Assembly: GCA_002748225.1 (NCBI GenBank) | Contig: PDRU01000051.1 | Location: 1-37,018, forward strand | Origin: Spirochaetales bacterium | GTDB taxonomy: Bacteria; Spirochaetota; Spirochaetia; DSM-2461 | Direction: 5' to 3' | Length of the DNA: 37,018 nt | Shown here: one piece after another, positions 25,551 to 35,886 of the stretch | Layout of the letters: every line of letters starts with the position of its first letter | Position numbering within the stretch: position 1 is the stretch's first letter | Translations under genes and position numbers: made by a program | Notes under the pieces: generated by a model | Seen by the model: the letters and a program-made list of their open reading frames with translations, nothing else | Told to the model about the DNA's origin: nothing | The model's database searches: none

Positions 25551-27729
25551 TATCGGAATCCCTGGGATATTCTATACGGGTATGAAAATGTCCTGTCAGA
25601 ACATGAACAAATGAATTCTTTACAATTTCCAGTTCTTTCAATGTTATATCGCTTTCATTGAGTTCCCCGCTCTTGAGGCGGTCCATTATCAGATCCCACA
25701 CATACTTCTCCAGTTTAGCCGCTGTCGGTTTTTTCAGAGTACGGGTTGCGGCTTCCGCGTTATCGGCCAGCATGACAACCGCTGTTTCGCGTGTTTGCGG
25801 CTTGGGCCCGGGATAGGAGAAATCGTCCGGGTTCACAGCATCTTTTCCTTTTTCCCTGCAGGCTCTGTCATAAAAATACTTAATAATACTGGTTCCATGA
25901 TGCTGCTCAATAAAGGCCAGAACTTCGTCGGGAAGATGCAGTTCCCGCCCTTTTTCCATTCCTATTTTTACATGGGATTTTATAACAGCAGCAGAAAGAG
26001 AAGGTTTTAAGTCATCATGCCGGTTTTCACCGCTCTGATTCTCAACAAAGAAACTGGCCTGATCAACCTTTCCAATGTCATGGTAATAGGAACCGACTCT
26101 GGCCAGAAGTCCGTCGGCTCCAATGGCATCACAGGCGGCTTCAGCCATATGCGCCACATTCTGGGAATGTATAAAAGTACCGGGAGCCTGAAGGCGCATC
26201 CGTTTTAACAGCGGCACATTCATGTCGGAAAGTTCAATAAGACGGAAAGTTGTAGCCGTATTGAGCACATGCTCCAGCAGCGGCAGGAAAGCCAGGCTCA
26301 ATATACCCGTAAGAAGACCGTTCAGGACACCGTAGCCTGACATTATCAGTATTCTTTTCCATTCCATTGAGAACAGCACTCCGGCGCAGAGAGAAGAAAC
26401 GGCAATAATGGCGGCCAGACGCGGACCGGAGCGCAGAAGTCCCATACGGTTTTCCCGCCTCCGGACAGCCAGCGTTCCCGCCATTGCTCCTGCCAGAGTA
26501 AGAATGGTGTCATAACCGTTTTCATCTGTCAGGAAATAGATAAACAGGGTCATCAGAATGGAGGCCAGCACAGCCATTTTTCTGTCCTGAAGCAGCTGGG
26601 CCAGAAGCAGTGTAAACAGGGCCGTGGGCATTACAGCCGAAACGGAAAGATTGCTGCGGAAAGGAACAAAAACTACCAGCAGCGAAGCCACAAATATATA
26701 GGAGCCGGCCAGAATAACAGCCAGGTTCCGTGTCTTGCGGTTCCGCAGTGATATTCCAAAGGTATGAGCGGAAATCAGACCCACCGCAATTATAAGAGCC
26801 AGAAAAAGCAGGGGGTCCACCAGACTGTGGAGATCCCAGTCACGGCCTTCGCTCAAGGCTTCCAGAATATGGACATCCCGCGAAGTAACAATATCGCCTT
26901 TATGCAGCAGACCGGTACCGGCGGGCAGGAAAACTTCAACAGGTTCTGTCGTCATTGCCGCCTGATCCCGGCTTTTTTCAGTTTCAAAGCTGTTGAGAAA
27001 ACCGTTAACTTCAGAAAAATAAACCGTCAGGGCCGTAACAAACTCAATATCGGAAGAACTCAACTGACCAAGCAGATCCATCTCCCGTACTCTGTCAGCC
27101 AGATTTTCCGGCTGATACACAGCATCCCTGATTAAGCTGATCCGGCGGGCGCTCACCTTTCCGGCATAATTTACTTCAATCAGTCCGGAAGCCGCGCCTC
27201 CGTCGCCGGCGTCCAGACGGAACAGCCCGGCATACTGAACATCCTGCAAAGCACTCCGGGTAAGAGGCAGCAGTTTTTTCAGAACCTTTATATTCCTGGC
27301 GGTATTCTGCTCCAGCAGACCGGACATCCCCGGAAACTGGGCATGCAGTTCCCGGGAAACACCCGGCTGAACTATTAAGGCGGCAAAAAGATCAAAACGT
27401 TCAAGGACCGAATCGGTAATTTCGGAATGTACATCGTAAACCGGAGGAACAAGGCTTCTGTTCAGAGACACAACCTTTTCGGTGGCCTGTTTATCAATGT
27501 AAGTAAAATCAGCACTCAATATATAATCATCTGAAACCCGCTGCCCTTCACGGTAGCTGAGAGCTTTATCGCGGGAAAGAAGGTACTGAATCTGCGTCAA
27601 ACTGAACAGCAGAAGCGTTCCGAGCAGCCATCCGGCTATAATTAACAGCCATTCCCTGCGGCTGATTGAAGAATGAGCAGCTTCTGCTGACTGTTCTTCG
27701 CGCAGACTAGGCGCGGCTTTTGTAGGCAT
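25543..27729 (-). CDS. 7TM-HD domain phosphohydrolase (PgpH/YqfF-like)
   Basis: 7TM segment plus HD domain HSQNVAHMAEAACDAIGADGLLARVGSYYHDIGKVDQASFFVENQ. Confidence 0.92.
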   Translation of the reverse strand: MPTKAAPSLREEQSAEAAHSSISRREWLLIIAGWLLGTLLLFSLTQIQYLLSRDKALSYREGQRVSDDYILSADFTYIDKQATEKVVSLNRSLVPPVYDVHSEITDSVLERFDLFAALIVQPGVSRELHAQFPGMSGLLEQNTARNIKVLKKLLPLTRSALQDVQYAGLFRLDAGDGGAASGLIEVNYAGKVSARRISLIRDAVYQPENLADRVREMDLLGQLSSSDIEFVTALTVYFSEVNGFLNSFETEKSRDQAAMTTEPVEVFLPAGTGLLHKGDIVTSRDVHILEALSEGRDWDLHSLVDPLLFLALIIAVGLISAHTFGISLRNRKTRNLAVILAGSYIFVASLLVVFVPFRSNLSVSAVMPTALFTLLLAQLLQDRKMAVLASILMTLFIYFLTDENGYDTILTLAGAMAGTLAVRRRENRMGLLRSGPRLAAIIAVSSLCAGVLFSMEWKRILIMSGYGVLNGLLTGILSLAFLPLLEHVLNTATTFRLIELSDMNVPLLKRMRLQAPGTFIHSQNVAHMAEAACDAIGADGLLARVGSYYHDIGKVDQASFFVENQSGENRHDDLKPSLSAAVIKSHVKIGMEKGRELHLPDEVLAFIEQHHGTSIIKYFYDRACREKGKDAVNPDDFSYPGPKPQTRETAVVMLADNAEAATRTLKKPTAAKLEKYVWDLIMDRLKSGELNESDITLKELEIVKNSFVHVLTGHFHTRIEYPRDSDNA

Positions 27730-28687
27730 CTACAATCTTCCTTACCAGAGGATGACGGACAACATCTCCGGAATCAAAATGAACAAAGGCAATATCATCA
27801 ATGGACGAGAGCACCTTACAGGCATCGGCCAGTCCGTTGTATTCAGGTCTGGGCAAGTCCACCTGTGTTAAATCACCGGTTACAACGGCCCGGGAACCTT
27901 CTCCCAGCCGGGTCAGAAACATCTTCATCTGCTCCACAGTTGTATTCTGGGCTTCATCCAGTACAATGTAACAGTTTTTAAGACTTCTGCCACGCATATA
28001 GGCCAAAGGCGCCACTTCTATCTGCCCGGAAGCCTGAAGGCGGGCCAGAAGATCCGGTTCAATAAGGTCTTCCATGGCATCATAGAGCGGCCGGAGGTAA
28101 GGCCCGAGCTTCTGCGTCAGGTCTCCCGGCAGAAAGCCCAGGTTTTCGCCGCTTTCCACAACCGGCCGTGTTATAACAATTTTGCGCTTACGGCGGGTCA
28201 GCAGCTCCATCAGGGCGTGAGCCACCGTAAGATAGGTTTTTCCCGTACCGGCCGGGCCAATACTGAAAACCAGATCGGAAGACGACATGCACTGCACATA
28301 TTCGGCCTGTCTGAGGCCCCTCGGGTAAACTTTACACAGTCCGCCGGGAATATGAATAACACTTTCTTCAAACACCTGTTCATCCTCTTCCCTGCCGCTT
28401 TCGAGTGCCGTATACACCGACTGAATATGGCGGCTGTTCACCACCTGATCTTTTCCTGCAATATCTGTCAGCCGCCGAAGCAGTCTGTTGAAAAAGAGGC
28501 ACAGCTCCTCATTTTCCGATTCCAGGAAAATTTCGTTTCCCCGGGTACGCACAGGGGAAGAGAACAGAGTACTGATTTCAGCGAGATTCCGGTCGTTGGG
28601 ACCGCATAAAACTCCCAGAAGACGGGGATTATCAATAACAACGGCTGTGCTGGTGCTCAAAAGCTCCTCTTCTTTACTCGACAACAT
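27707..28687 (-). CDS. phoH: PhoH family ATPase
   Basis: FSIGPAGTGKTYLTVAHAL, ITRPVVESGENLGFLPGDL, YIVLDEAQNTTVEQMKMFLTRLGEGSRAVVTGDLTQVDLP. Confidence 0.95.
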   Translation of the reverse strand: MLSSKEEELLSTSTAVVIDNPRLLGVLCGPNDRNLAEISTLFSSPVRTRGNEIFLESENEELCLFFNRLLRRLTDIAGKDQVVNSRHIQSVYTALESGREEDEQVFEESVIHIPGGLCKVYPRGLRQAEYVQCMSSSDLVFSIGPAGTGKTYLTVAHALMELLTRRKRKIVITRPVVESGENLGFLPGDLTQKLGPYLRPLYDAMEDLIEPDLLARLQASGQIEVAPLAYMRGRSLKNCYIVLDEAQNTTVEQMKMFLTRLGEGSRAVVTGDLTQVDLPRPEYNGLADACKVLSSIDDIAFVHFDSGDVVRHPLVRKIVDAYKSRA

Positions 28688-28714
28688 CAGTTTAACGATG
28701 CTTATCGGGGCTGG

Positions 28715-31700
28715 TCAAGAATCACTCTGGAAAGAATCAACAGACCATGTATCATCCTTTAAACGCGTTCTCTGGTTAAACATGGGCAGAGAATTCCATT
28801 TAGCGTAAAGACTGAACTCCGATTTCCACCTGTATACACCGGCTCCTGAATCCAGTGAAGGGCGGCCGCTGTAACTAATCGACAGATCCCAGTTGCGCAG
28901 ATGGTGTACTAATTCCAGATTCATACTGCTCATATTGAACTGGGAATCTATACGATCCTGAGTATTAAAAATATTAAATGATTTTAAAAGGTCCAGAAAA
29001 AAATTATAGGGCTGATCAATTCCCAGTTCTTCCCGCCAGGGTTTGAAGTACAGATACATACTCGAATTAGCGGACGCAATGGAAAATTTCAGGTCAAGGA
29101 ATTTATAGAGTTTAAGTTTTTGAGTCCATTTAAAGGACAAAACATTGGAGGTAGGCTGGCGCAGATCGATATTCCAGCTGACACCCAGAACTGTACTCAA
29201 ACGCAGTCTGTTCTTCCATAAGGGACGCGGGGTTATATTTCTGCTGTAAGCAAACTGAAGCCGCGAAGGGGCAAATGTCCTGCTGCCGGGAATCCATGTA
29301 TAACTGAGATTATCCCAGCTGTACTGAGCTCTCCAGGCCGCATTGAATACCGTTTTAAAACCCCATGCCTGCAATGTTGTACTGGTTTGCTCCCAGTGAC
29401 TCTCGTTAAGATTGTAACGGACATTCTGGGAAACCGAGAGTTCATTATCAAAACCTTTCCACTGTATATCCGCGTTAAGAGGCTGAGCTGTCCATGTATT
29501 GCCGGAGTAAACTGTCTGCTGACTGATTCCGGTTTTCCACCCATTGTTCTGAAAGCCCAAATTCCATGAAGCGCTGAAACGTTCATCCAGCGGATAAAGA
29601 AAACCGGAAAAAACTGCGGCGGCCGAAAAGGGACCGGCGTTCCACTCTGCCCGGGCGGCAGCTTCATGCCTGCGGACAAAATCCTTGCCGCCTATCCATA
29701 AACCGTTGTACCGGGGATTATTCACAGTGGCGGTATCAGAGAGGCGGTAATTGTATATGTTGGCATCAAAGCTGTACTGCAGGGACGAACGGCTGAACAT
29801 GGGAAGCCCCTGCAGAGGGAAAAAAGTCAGCTGAAAGGAATTGTCCCAGAGGAAACGGGAGTATTTCAGATCGGCCAGCTGATCAACACTGCTGACTGTG
29901 CCGTCAGTTCCGAATACAGCTCCGTGAGTTTGATAAAAACCCGAAAGTTTCGTATTACCGCTCACCTTGACCAGATGGTCCCAGAAATCCACCCCGTAAG
30001 AAATACTGGACTGCTGTGTAGTGGTTAAACGTGCCGGTTCAAAACTGAAATCCATGTCGGAGGGAGCCAGCCAGACTGAATGGTTTGTCCGGTCTTCCAT
30101 GTAAAACTGCAGCTGAAGGGAATAGCGCAGATAGGCCTCCAGAAGCTGGGCGCTGTAAAGAGAATTAAACGATTTTATATAATCCGGACGGACAAGAGAC
30201 GTTTCCTTTTCCGGTTTAACAGAAGCCTCAGCCGAACCGGATGTCTCCGCAGAGCTGCGCGCAACAGTCCACAGCGGCGCCGCTCCCTGCAGACTTAAGC
30301 GGATATCCGGCAGAACAAGTTTGTCCGGATAGAAAAAATTGCGGGCCGGACTGTAATTTTTATCCGGGTCGGCTGAGGCGGCTACATCCTGATTTGTTTT
30401 ACTGCCCCAGTTAAGCGCGCTGCGGAAGGATGCCAGGCCGAGGCTGCCCAGCCAGGGAGCTGTGTTTTCAGGCTGAAACATCTGCGAGCCCTTCACTTCC
30501 CACAGCATGCTTTCGGAAGCACTTGGAGCTCCCGCACTGCTGTCCGGGCCTGTTTCGCTGAGCAAAAATGTCAGCCAGTCAAAGTTTTCCTGCCTGTGTC
30601 CGAAATCATTCAAATAATAAGGGTCAGAATACCAGCCGAATTTAATATGCCACTGACTGAAGCGGGAGTTAAAGTAACTGCCCCACCTCAGAGGCACCCG
30701 GTACGGCCCCAGAAAACTGCTGTTCCAGTAAACACGGGTTGCAGAACCGTTGTTGAAATAGGGGTTTCCCTGATTGTCAACACTCCGCGAGACACCAAGG
30801 GTGGCGTAAAAATCAAGCGAAGCGTTTTTACCCAGCCGGGGAAAATTGCCCATAAATCCCGTCATAAACCCAATGGAGGTGTAGTAATCCATCATGAACT
30901 TCAGAGTGGCCCTCTGTGTTTCAGCTTCAGCCTGTCCCGGCAGGGAAACCAGAAACAAACCTTGACGCTTCTGCTGGTAATCGCCGCCGGCACTGTCTCC
31001 GAATCCCAGAATGGAAAACGAATCATCCTGCTCACTGCGCCCCAGAATATAGGTTGTTGTATTAATAAAATATCCCGAACGGGTCCGGGAGCCTGCCACA
31101 GGATGAAAAAGCAGACGGTTGCCGGACTTCCAGTAAAACGGTAAATACAGCACAGGAACATGGCCGACATAGAGAGTGGCGCTGAACAGTCCCCATTCCC
31201 CGGGCCCCGTAATCCATATTTTACGGGCCTTGAGCGCGTAGTCGGGGTTGGGCGCATCATGACTGCTTATAGCGCCGTTTTCCAACACCAGAATATCCTC
31301 TGCGGCACGTGTAATGGAGTCGCCCCGGAAAAAGAAATTAACCTTTTTTCCGTCTATATTCTGTTCCCGTTCAGAAGTGCCCTGAAAAATAACCCCCGTC
31401 CAGTCGGTTACCGTAAAGGTTAGAGTATCGCCGGTAAAGTTCTCTTTGCGGCCGCCGGTATCGACGGTGTAACGAATATTGCCGGATGCTGTAATGCTGT
31501 TCTGTGCCTGATTAAAAACAAGCGAATCTGCTTTTACATGGTGAACACGGTTCCGGTCTTCCTCCCTCACTGTTACAAGCACATTTCCGAAAAGACGCAC
31601 CATGGACTCAGTAACGCCGTCAGGGAGCTCCACTTTCAGATATTCACTGCGGTCTGCAGATTCAATCAGAATACGCATACCGCTGCCGGACGGCGGCATT

Positions 31701-32041
31701 CCGGATGAAGAGGCAGGTGAAAGCCCATAGTATTCACGCAGACGCCGCAGAAGCGCCTCTTTATTTCCGCTGCTCTCCAGAGAAAGAATACGGCACCAGG
31801 CCCTCAGCTGGTCCGTATCGGCGGTAGCCAGGTCTTTTTCCAGGCTGTCTCTGAGAAGCATTTCGCGTCTGGAAGGCTGCCCGGGCTGAGGCGCTTCCTC
31901 CGCTGCCTGCGGCGGCGCATCCTCCTGCCCGGCTTCCTCAGGCGCTTCCTCCGCTGCCTGCGGCGGCGTCTGCTGCGCAGAAAGCGCGAAAGCCCCCCAC
32001 AGTAATAAAAGAGCCGAAAAAACAATCCGGGGCCGCTTCAT
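28715..32041 (-). CDS. lptD: LptD/OstA-like outer-membrane organic-solvent-tolerance/LPS-assembly protein
   Basis: Signal peptide, OstA-type segment (VTVREEDRNRVHHVKADSLVFNQAQNSITASGNIRYTVDTGGRKENFTGDTLTFTV), large C-terminal aromatic-rich beta-barrel. Confidence 0.75.
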   Translation of the reverse strand: MKRPRIVFSALLLLWGAFALSAQQTPPQAAEEAPEEAGQEDAPPQAAEEAPQPGQPSRREMLLRDSLEKDLATADTDQLRAWCRILSLESSGNKEALLRRLREYYGLSPASSSGMPPSGSGMRILIESADRSEYLKVELPDGVTESMVRLFGNVLVTVREEDRNRVHHVKADSLVFNQAQNSITASGNIRYTVDTGGRKENFTGDTLTFTVTDWTGVIFQGTSEREQNIDGKKVNFFFRGDSITRAAEDILVLENGAISSHDAPNPDYALKARKIWITGPGEWGLFSATLYVGHVPVLYLPFYWKSGNRLLFHPVAGSRTRSGYFINTTTYILGRSEQDDSFSILGFGDSAGGDYQQKRQGLFLVSLPGQAEAETQRATLKFMMDYYTSIGFMTGFMGNFPRLGKNASLDFYATLGVSRSVDNQGNPYFNNGSATRVYWNSSFLGPYRVPLRWGSYFNSRFSQWHIKFGWYSDPYYLNDFGHRQENFDWLTFLLSETGPDSSAGAPSASESMLWEVKGSQMFQPENTAPWLGSLGLASFRSALNWGSKTNQDVAASADPDKNYSPARNFFYPDKLVLPDIRLSLQGAAPLWTVARSSAETSGSAEASVKPEKETSLVRPDYIKSFNSLYSAQLLEAYLRYSLQLQFYMEDRTNHSVWLAPSDMDFSFEPARLTTTQQSSISYGVDFWDHLVKVSGNTKLSGFYQTHGAVFGTDGTVSSVDQLADLKYSRFLWDNSFQLTFFPLQGLPMFSRSSLQYSFDANIYNYRLSDTATVNNPRYNGLWIGGKDFVRRHEAAARAEWNAGPFSAAAVFSGFLYPLDERFSASWNLGFQNNGWKTGISQQTVYSGNTWTAQPLNADIQWKGFDNELSVSQNVRYNLNESHWEQTSTTLQAWGFKTVFNAAWRAQYSWDNLSYTWIPGSRTFAPSRLQFAYSRNITPRPLWKNRLRLSTVLGVSWNIDLRQPTSNVLSFKWTQKLKLYKFLDLKFSIASANSSMYLYFKPWREELGIDQPYNFFLDLLKSFNIFNTQDRIDSQFNMSSMNLELVHHLRNWDLSISYSGRPSLDSGAGVYRWKSEFSLYAKWNSLPMFNQRTRLKDDTWSVDSFQSDS
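31890..31968. repeat. two identical 28-bp direct repeats (31890-31917, 31941-31968) inside the lptD-like gene
   Basis: GGCGCTTCCTCCGCTGCCTGCGGCGGCG present twice, offset 51 bp (17 codons, in frame), encoding PPQAAEEAP. Confidence 0.9.
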
Positions 32042-34863
32042 GGCGAATTCAGCACCTCCCGGAGAAAGCGTCCGGTATGAGACTTTTCAACAATGCATAC
32101 CTGCTCCGGCGTTCCCTCGCATACAACCTCTCCGCCGCCCTCACCGCCTTCAGGACCAAGGTCAATAATGTAGTCGGCCTGTTTGATAACATCCATGTTA
32201 TGTTCAATCATGCAGATTGTATTGCCCCGGTCCACAAGGGTCTGCAGAACTTCCAGAAGCTGTTTAACATCGGCAAAGTGCAGGCCGGTTGTCGGTTCAT
32301 CAATAATGTAAAACGTATTGCCGGTGTTCCGTCTGGAAAGCTCCAGGGCCAGTTTAACCCGCTGCGCTTCGCCGCCTGAAAGTGTCAGTGCCGACTGCCC
32401 GAGTTTAATGTAGCCCAGTCCAACCGAATTGAGAGTGGAGAGTTTGCGTTCTATGGACGGGATGGCCTTGAAGAACTCCCAGGCCTCCTCCGTTGTCATT
32501 TCCAGAACTTCATGGATATTTTTTCCCTTGTAGCGGACTTCCAGTGTTTCCCGGTTAAACCGCCGGCCCTTGCAGACATCGCATGTTACATACACATCCG
32601 GAAGGAAATGCATTTCAATGCGTTTGGTACCGGCGCCCTCACAGGCCTCGCAGCGACCGCCCTTCACGTTAAAACTGAAGCGTCCGGGTTTGTATCCGCG
32701 CGCAGCAGATTCCGGAAGTCCGGCAAACAGCTCGCGGATGGGAGTAAAAACTCCTATGTAGGTTGCCGGGTTGGAACGGGGCGTGCGGCCTATGGGATTC
32801 TGATTAATGCTGATTACCTTGTCTATGAATTCTGTTCCGCCGATGCCGGAACAATCGCCTGCGGGAAGACGGCTGCGGCTGACGGCATTGGAAAGCGCAG
32901 GATAGAGAATATCAGTAAGCAGCGTCGATTTACCTGAACCGGAAACTCCGGTAATAGTGACAAAACACCCCAGAGGAATATCCACGTCGATGTTCTTCAA
33001 ATTATGCTCGCGGGCTCCCCGTATTTGCAGATATTTTCCGCTGCCCTTACGCCGTTCGGAGGGAACGGCTATGCTTTCGGCACCGCTCAGAAAGCGCCCG
33101 GTCGGACTTTCCGGATGGGAGAGGATTGTTTTAAGCGGCCCCTCAGCCACAATCCGCCCGCCGTGAACACCGGCGCCGGGGCCCATGTCCACAATGTAGT
33201 CGGCCGTGCGGATGGTCTGCTCGTCATGTTCCACAACGATCAGTGTGTTTCCCAGGTTCCGCAGGTGAAGGAGGGTGTCTATCAGCCTCTGATTATCCCG
33301 CTGGTGCAGCCCTATTGTCGGTTCATCCAGTATGTAAAGTACCCCCACCAGTGCCGAACCTATCTGTGTAGCCAGCCGGATGCGCTGGGCTTCTCCTCCC
33401 GAAAGGGTGGCCGCCTCACGCTCAAGAGTGAGATACCCCAGTCCCACACTGTTAAGAAAACCCAGCCGGTCGCGGATCTCGTTAAGGATCTGCTGGGCTA
33501 TGTGAGTTTCTGTTTCGGAGAGTTCCAGCTCGTCAAAAAATTTTTGAGCCTGATAAACAGGCATTAAAGTTACCTCGTGTATGGAACGGCCGCCCACCAG
33601 CACGCACAGACTCTCTTTCTTCAGGCGTTTGCCGCCGCACTCACGGCAGGGCCGCCGGGTCATAAAACTTTCCAGCCAGGCACGGATATGAGGCGACGAT
33701 GATTCACGGTAACGCCGGTGAAGATCGGCATAAATTCCCGGAAAACTGGATGAGTACTCGAACTTGCCTGTGCCCTTCTTGTTGACATACTTCACATCCA
33801 GAGACTTGTCGCTGCCTTCAAAAAGCATTTCCAGAATTTCTTCGGGCAGTTCTTCCAGGGGGGTATCCAGACTGAACGAGTAGGCTTTGGAAAGAGCCTC
33901 AAACCAGCTTCGATGCCAGGACGCGTCCGGGTTGTACGGAGCCAGTCCCCTTTCGTTGAACGACAAAGACGGATCGGGCATAATTAACGAGCGGTCAAAT
34001 TCCAGAGTCATGCCCAGACCGTCGCATGAAGGACAGGCTCCGAAGGGACTGTTAAAGCTGAAGAGCCGGGGCTGCAGTTCCGGAAGGCTGAAACCGCATT
34101 TAGGACAGGAATTACGCTCGGAAAAGAAGTATTCCTTTTCCTCTTTACCGCCCATGCACAGAACGTTCATCTGGCCGCCGGCCATTTCCAGTGCTGTTTC
34201 AACCGACTCGGCCAGCCTTTTGTAGTTGTCGGGAGTGAGCTTAATGCGGTCAACAACAAGCGAAATATCGTGCTTGCGTTTTTTATCCAGCTTAATTTCT
34301 TCATCCAGAGAAAAGATCTTTCCGTCAACACGTATACGCAGAAATCCGGAACGGCGCGCGTCCTCAAAATACTTTTTATGCTCTCCTTTTTTTCCGCGGA
34401 CCAGCGGCGCCAGAATAACCAGCCGGCTTTCCGGCGGCAGATTCTGCACGGCATCCAGAATCTGATCGACAGACTGCTCCCGGATGGGAGTGCCGTCATT
34501 GGGACATTGAGGCCGCCCTATGCGGGCGTAGAGCAGACGCAGGTAGTCGTATATTTCGGTAATGGTTCCCACAGTGGACCGGGGATTCCTGCTGGTAGTT
34601 TTCTGTTCTATGGAAATAGCGGGAGACAAACCTTCAAGATAATCAACATCCGGTTTATCCATGCGGCCCAGAAACTGACGCGCGTAGGCCGAAAGCGACT
34701 CCACGTAACGCCGCTGTCCTTCGGCAAAAATGGTATCAAAAGCCAGAGAGGATTTGCCCGAGCCGGAAAGCCCCGAAATAACAATTAAATTGTTTCGGGG
34801 AAGCTCCAGATCGATATTGCGCAGGTTATGTTCCCGTGCCCCTTTAATGATTATTTTATCCAT
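32038..34863 (-). CDS. uvrA: excinuclease ABC subunit A
   Basis: MDKIIIKGAREHNLRNIDLELPRNNLIVISGLSGSGKSSLAFDTIFAEGQRRYVESLSAYARQFL, two CxxC zinc modules, LSGGEAQRI and LSGGEAQRV. ORF-track start at 35025 lies inside the upstream gene. Confidence 0.98.
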   Translation of the reverse strand: MDKIIIKGAREHNLRNIDLELPRNNLIVISGLSGSGKSSLAFDTIFAEGQRRYVESLSAYARQFLGRMDKPDVDYLEGLSPAISIEQKTTSRNPRSTVGTITEIYDYLRLLYARIGRPQCPNDGTPIREQSVDQILDAVQNLPPESRLVILAPLVRGKKGEHKKYFEDARRSGFLRIRVDGKIFSLDEEIKLDKKRKHDISLVVDRIKLTPDNYKRLAESVETALEMAGGQMNVLCMGGKEEKEYFFSERNSCPKCGFSLPELQPRLFSFNSPFGACPSCDGLGMTLEFDRSLIMPDPSLSFNERGLAPYNPDASWHRSWFEALSKAYSFSLDTPLEELPEEILEMLFEGSDKSLDVKYVNKKGTGKFEYSSSFPGIYADLHRRYRESSSPHIRAWLESFMTRRPCRECGGKRLKKESLCVLVGGRSIHEVTLMPVYQAQKFFDELELSETETHIAQQILNEIRDRLGFLNSVGLGYLTLEREAATLSGGEAQRIRLATQIGSALVGVLYILDEPTIGLHQRDNQRLIDTLLHLRNLGNTLIVVEHDEQTIRTADYIVDMGPGAGVHGGRIVAEGPLKTILSHPESPTGRFLSGAESIAVPSERRKGSGKYLQIRGAREHNLKNIDVDIPLGCFVTITGVSGSGKSTLLTDILYPALSNAVSRSRLPAGDCSGIGGTEFIDKVISINQNPIGRTPRSNPATYIGVFTPIRELFAGLPESAARGYKPGRFSFNVKGGRCEACEGAGTKRIEMHFLPDVYVTCDVCKGRRFNRETLEVRYKGKNIHEVLEMTTEEAWEFFKAIPSIERKLSTLNSVGLGYIKLGQSALTLSGGEAQRVKLALELSRRNTGNTFYIIDEPTTGLHFADVKQLLEVLQTLVDRGNTICMIEHNMDVIKQADYIIDLGPEGGEGGGEVVCEGTPEQVCIVEKSHTGRFLREVLNSP

Positions 34864-34873
34864 CCGCTTCCCG

Positions 34874-35863
34874 TCAGGGCGCCAGAGAGCCCTGTGAAAT
34901 AAACGGCTCCTGCATCTGGCGTACTGCCAGGCGCCCCCAGATTCCGGTCTCAGGAAGAGCTGAATATGTTCCCTCCAGACTGTTTTCCACTGTAAGCAGT
35001 CTCCAGAGTGAACGAGCCGATTCACTCATGCCTTCAGCATACAGCGCACAGCCCAGAAGATAAAGCTCTTCCCAGAGCCCCTCCGCGCTCAGCCATGAAT
35101 AAACATCAGGAAGATTAACAGAAACCTCCTGGAGCAGAAAGGCAGCACCGTCCCATGCTTCAGGATAGCGCACATCCCTGTCCGGCTGCTTTGGATCAAT
35201 CACCATATCAATATCAAAACGCCAGTCGGGAAAATGCTCCAGATAAATACGCGATGCTGTGGAAAGAAGGGAGAGAACAGTCAGGGTTGAATGGAGAAGA
35301 GCCGACCTGTACCGGCCTTCTTCCCAGGCCATTTCCCCCAGCAGACGGTGAGCCTGAAGCGAGGCGTCCAGCTCATCTCTGTAAAGAAAAAGAAGATTGT
35401 CTATTCCGCCTTCAGAGAGTGTCTGAATGTAGCGGTGACTCAAGGCAATGGTCTGCGGCCGGGAAAAACCTTCATCATTTGCCAGACCCAGCAAAATTGA
35501 TTCAGCTTCAAGACGGCGCTCCGGTCCCCGGTCAAGCAGCAGAGAGGCCAGAGAATAACGGTAGTTGACAGCCTGTGCCGGAACACGGAGATAAACGGCC
35601 ATGCTTAAAGCCCTGCGGTACTGTTCTTCCGCCAGAACCGGCTGCCCCTGAGCCTGATAAATTCGGCCCAGCTGATACTCGGCTTCAGGAAACTCCGTAT
35701 CAGAATCAAGAGCTTTCAGTGTGTAATCCAGAGACTCGGAAAGCTGACGCTGTTCAAAAGCATTTTTACCCCGTTCCAGCAGAATCCATGAAGGCTCATC
35801 TGCCGCCCAGAGTCCGGACACCGAAAGAAGAAAAAAAAGAACAGGAGCAGAAGAAAAACGCAC
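34874..35863 (-). CDS. exported TPR-repeat protein
   Basis: GTG start at 35863 after GGAGG RBS gives signal peptide MRFSSAPVLFFLLSVSGLWA; TPR-like SLDYTLKALDSDTEFPEAEYQLGRIYQAQGQPVLAEEQYRRALSM. Confidence 0.75.
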   Translation of the reverse strand: MRFSSAPVLFFLLSVSGLWAADEPSWILLERGKNAFEQRQLSESLDYTLKALDSDTEFPEAEYQLGRIYQAQGQPVLAEEQYRRALSMAVYLRVPAQAVNYRYSLASLLLDRGPERRLEAESILLGLANDEGFSRPQTIALSHRYIQTLSEGGIDNLLFLYRDELDASLQAHRLLGEMAWEEGRYRSALLHSTLTVLSLLSTASRIYLEHFPDWRFDIDMVIDPKQPDRDVRYPEAWDGAAFLLQEVSVNLPDVYSWLSAEGLWEELYLLGCALYAEGMSESARSLWRLLTVENSLEGTYSALPETGIWGRLAVRQMQEPFISQGSLAP

Positions 35864-35886
35864 CCGGAATACCTCCCGAAAGCGGA

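Noticed and set aside
34864-35025. N-terminal extension of UvrA in the ORF track
   Set aside because: The extension lies inside the upstream TPR gene in another frame; canonical UvrA begins at MDKIIIKGAREHNL (34863).
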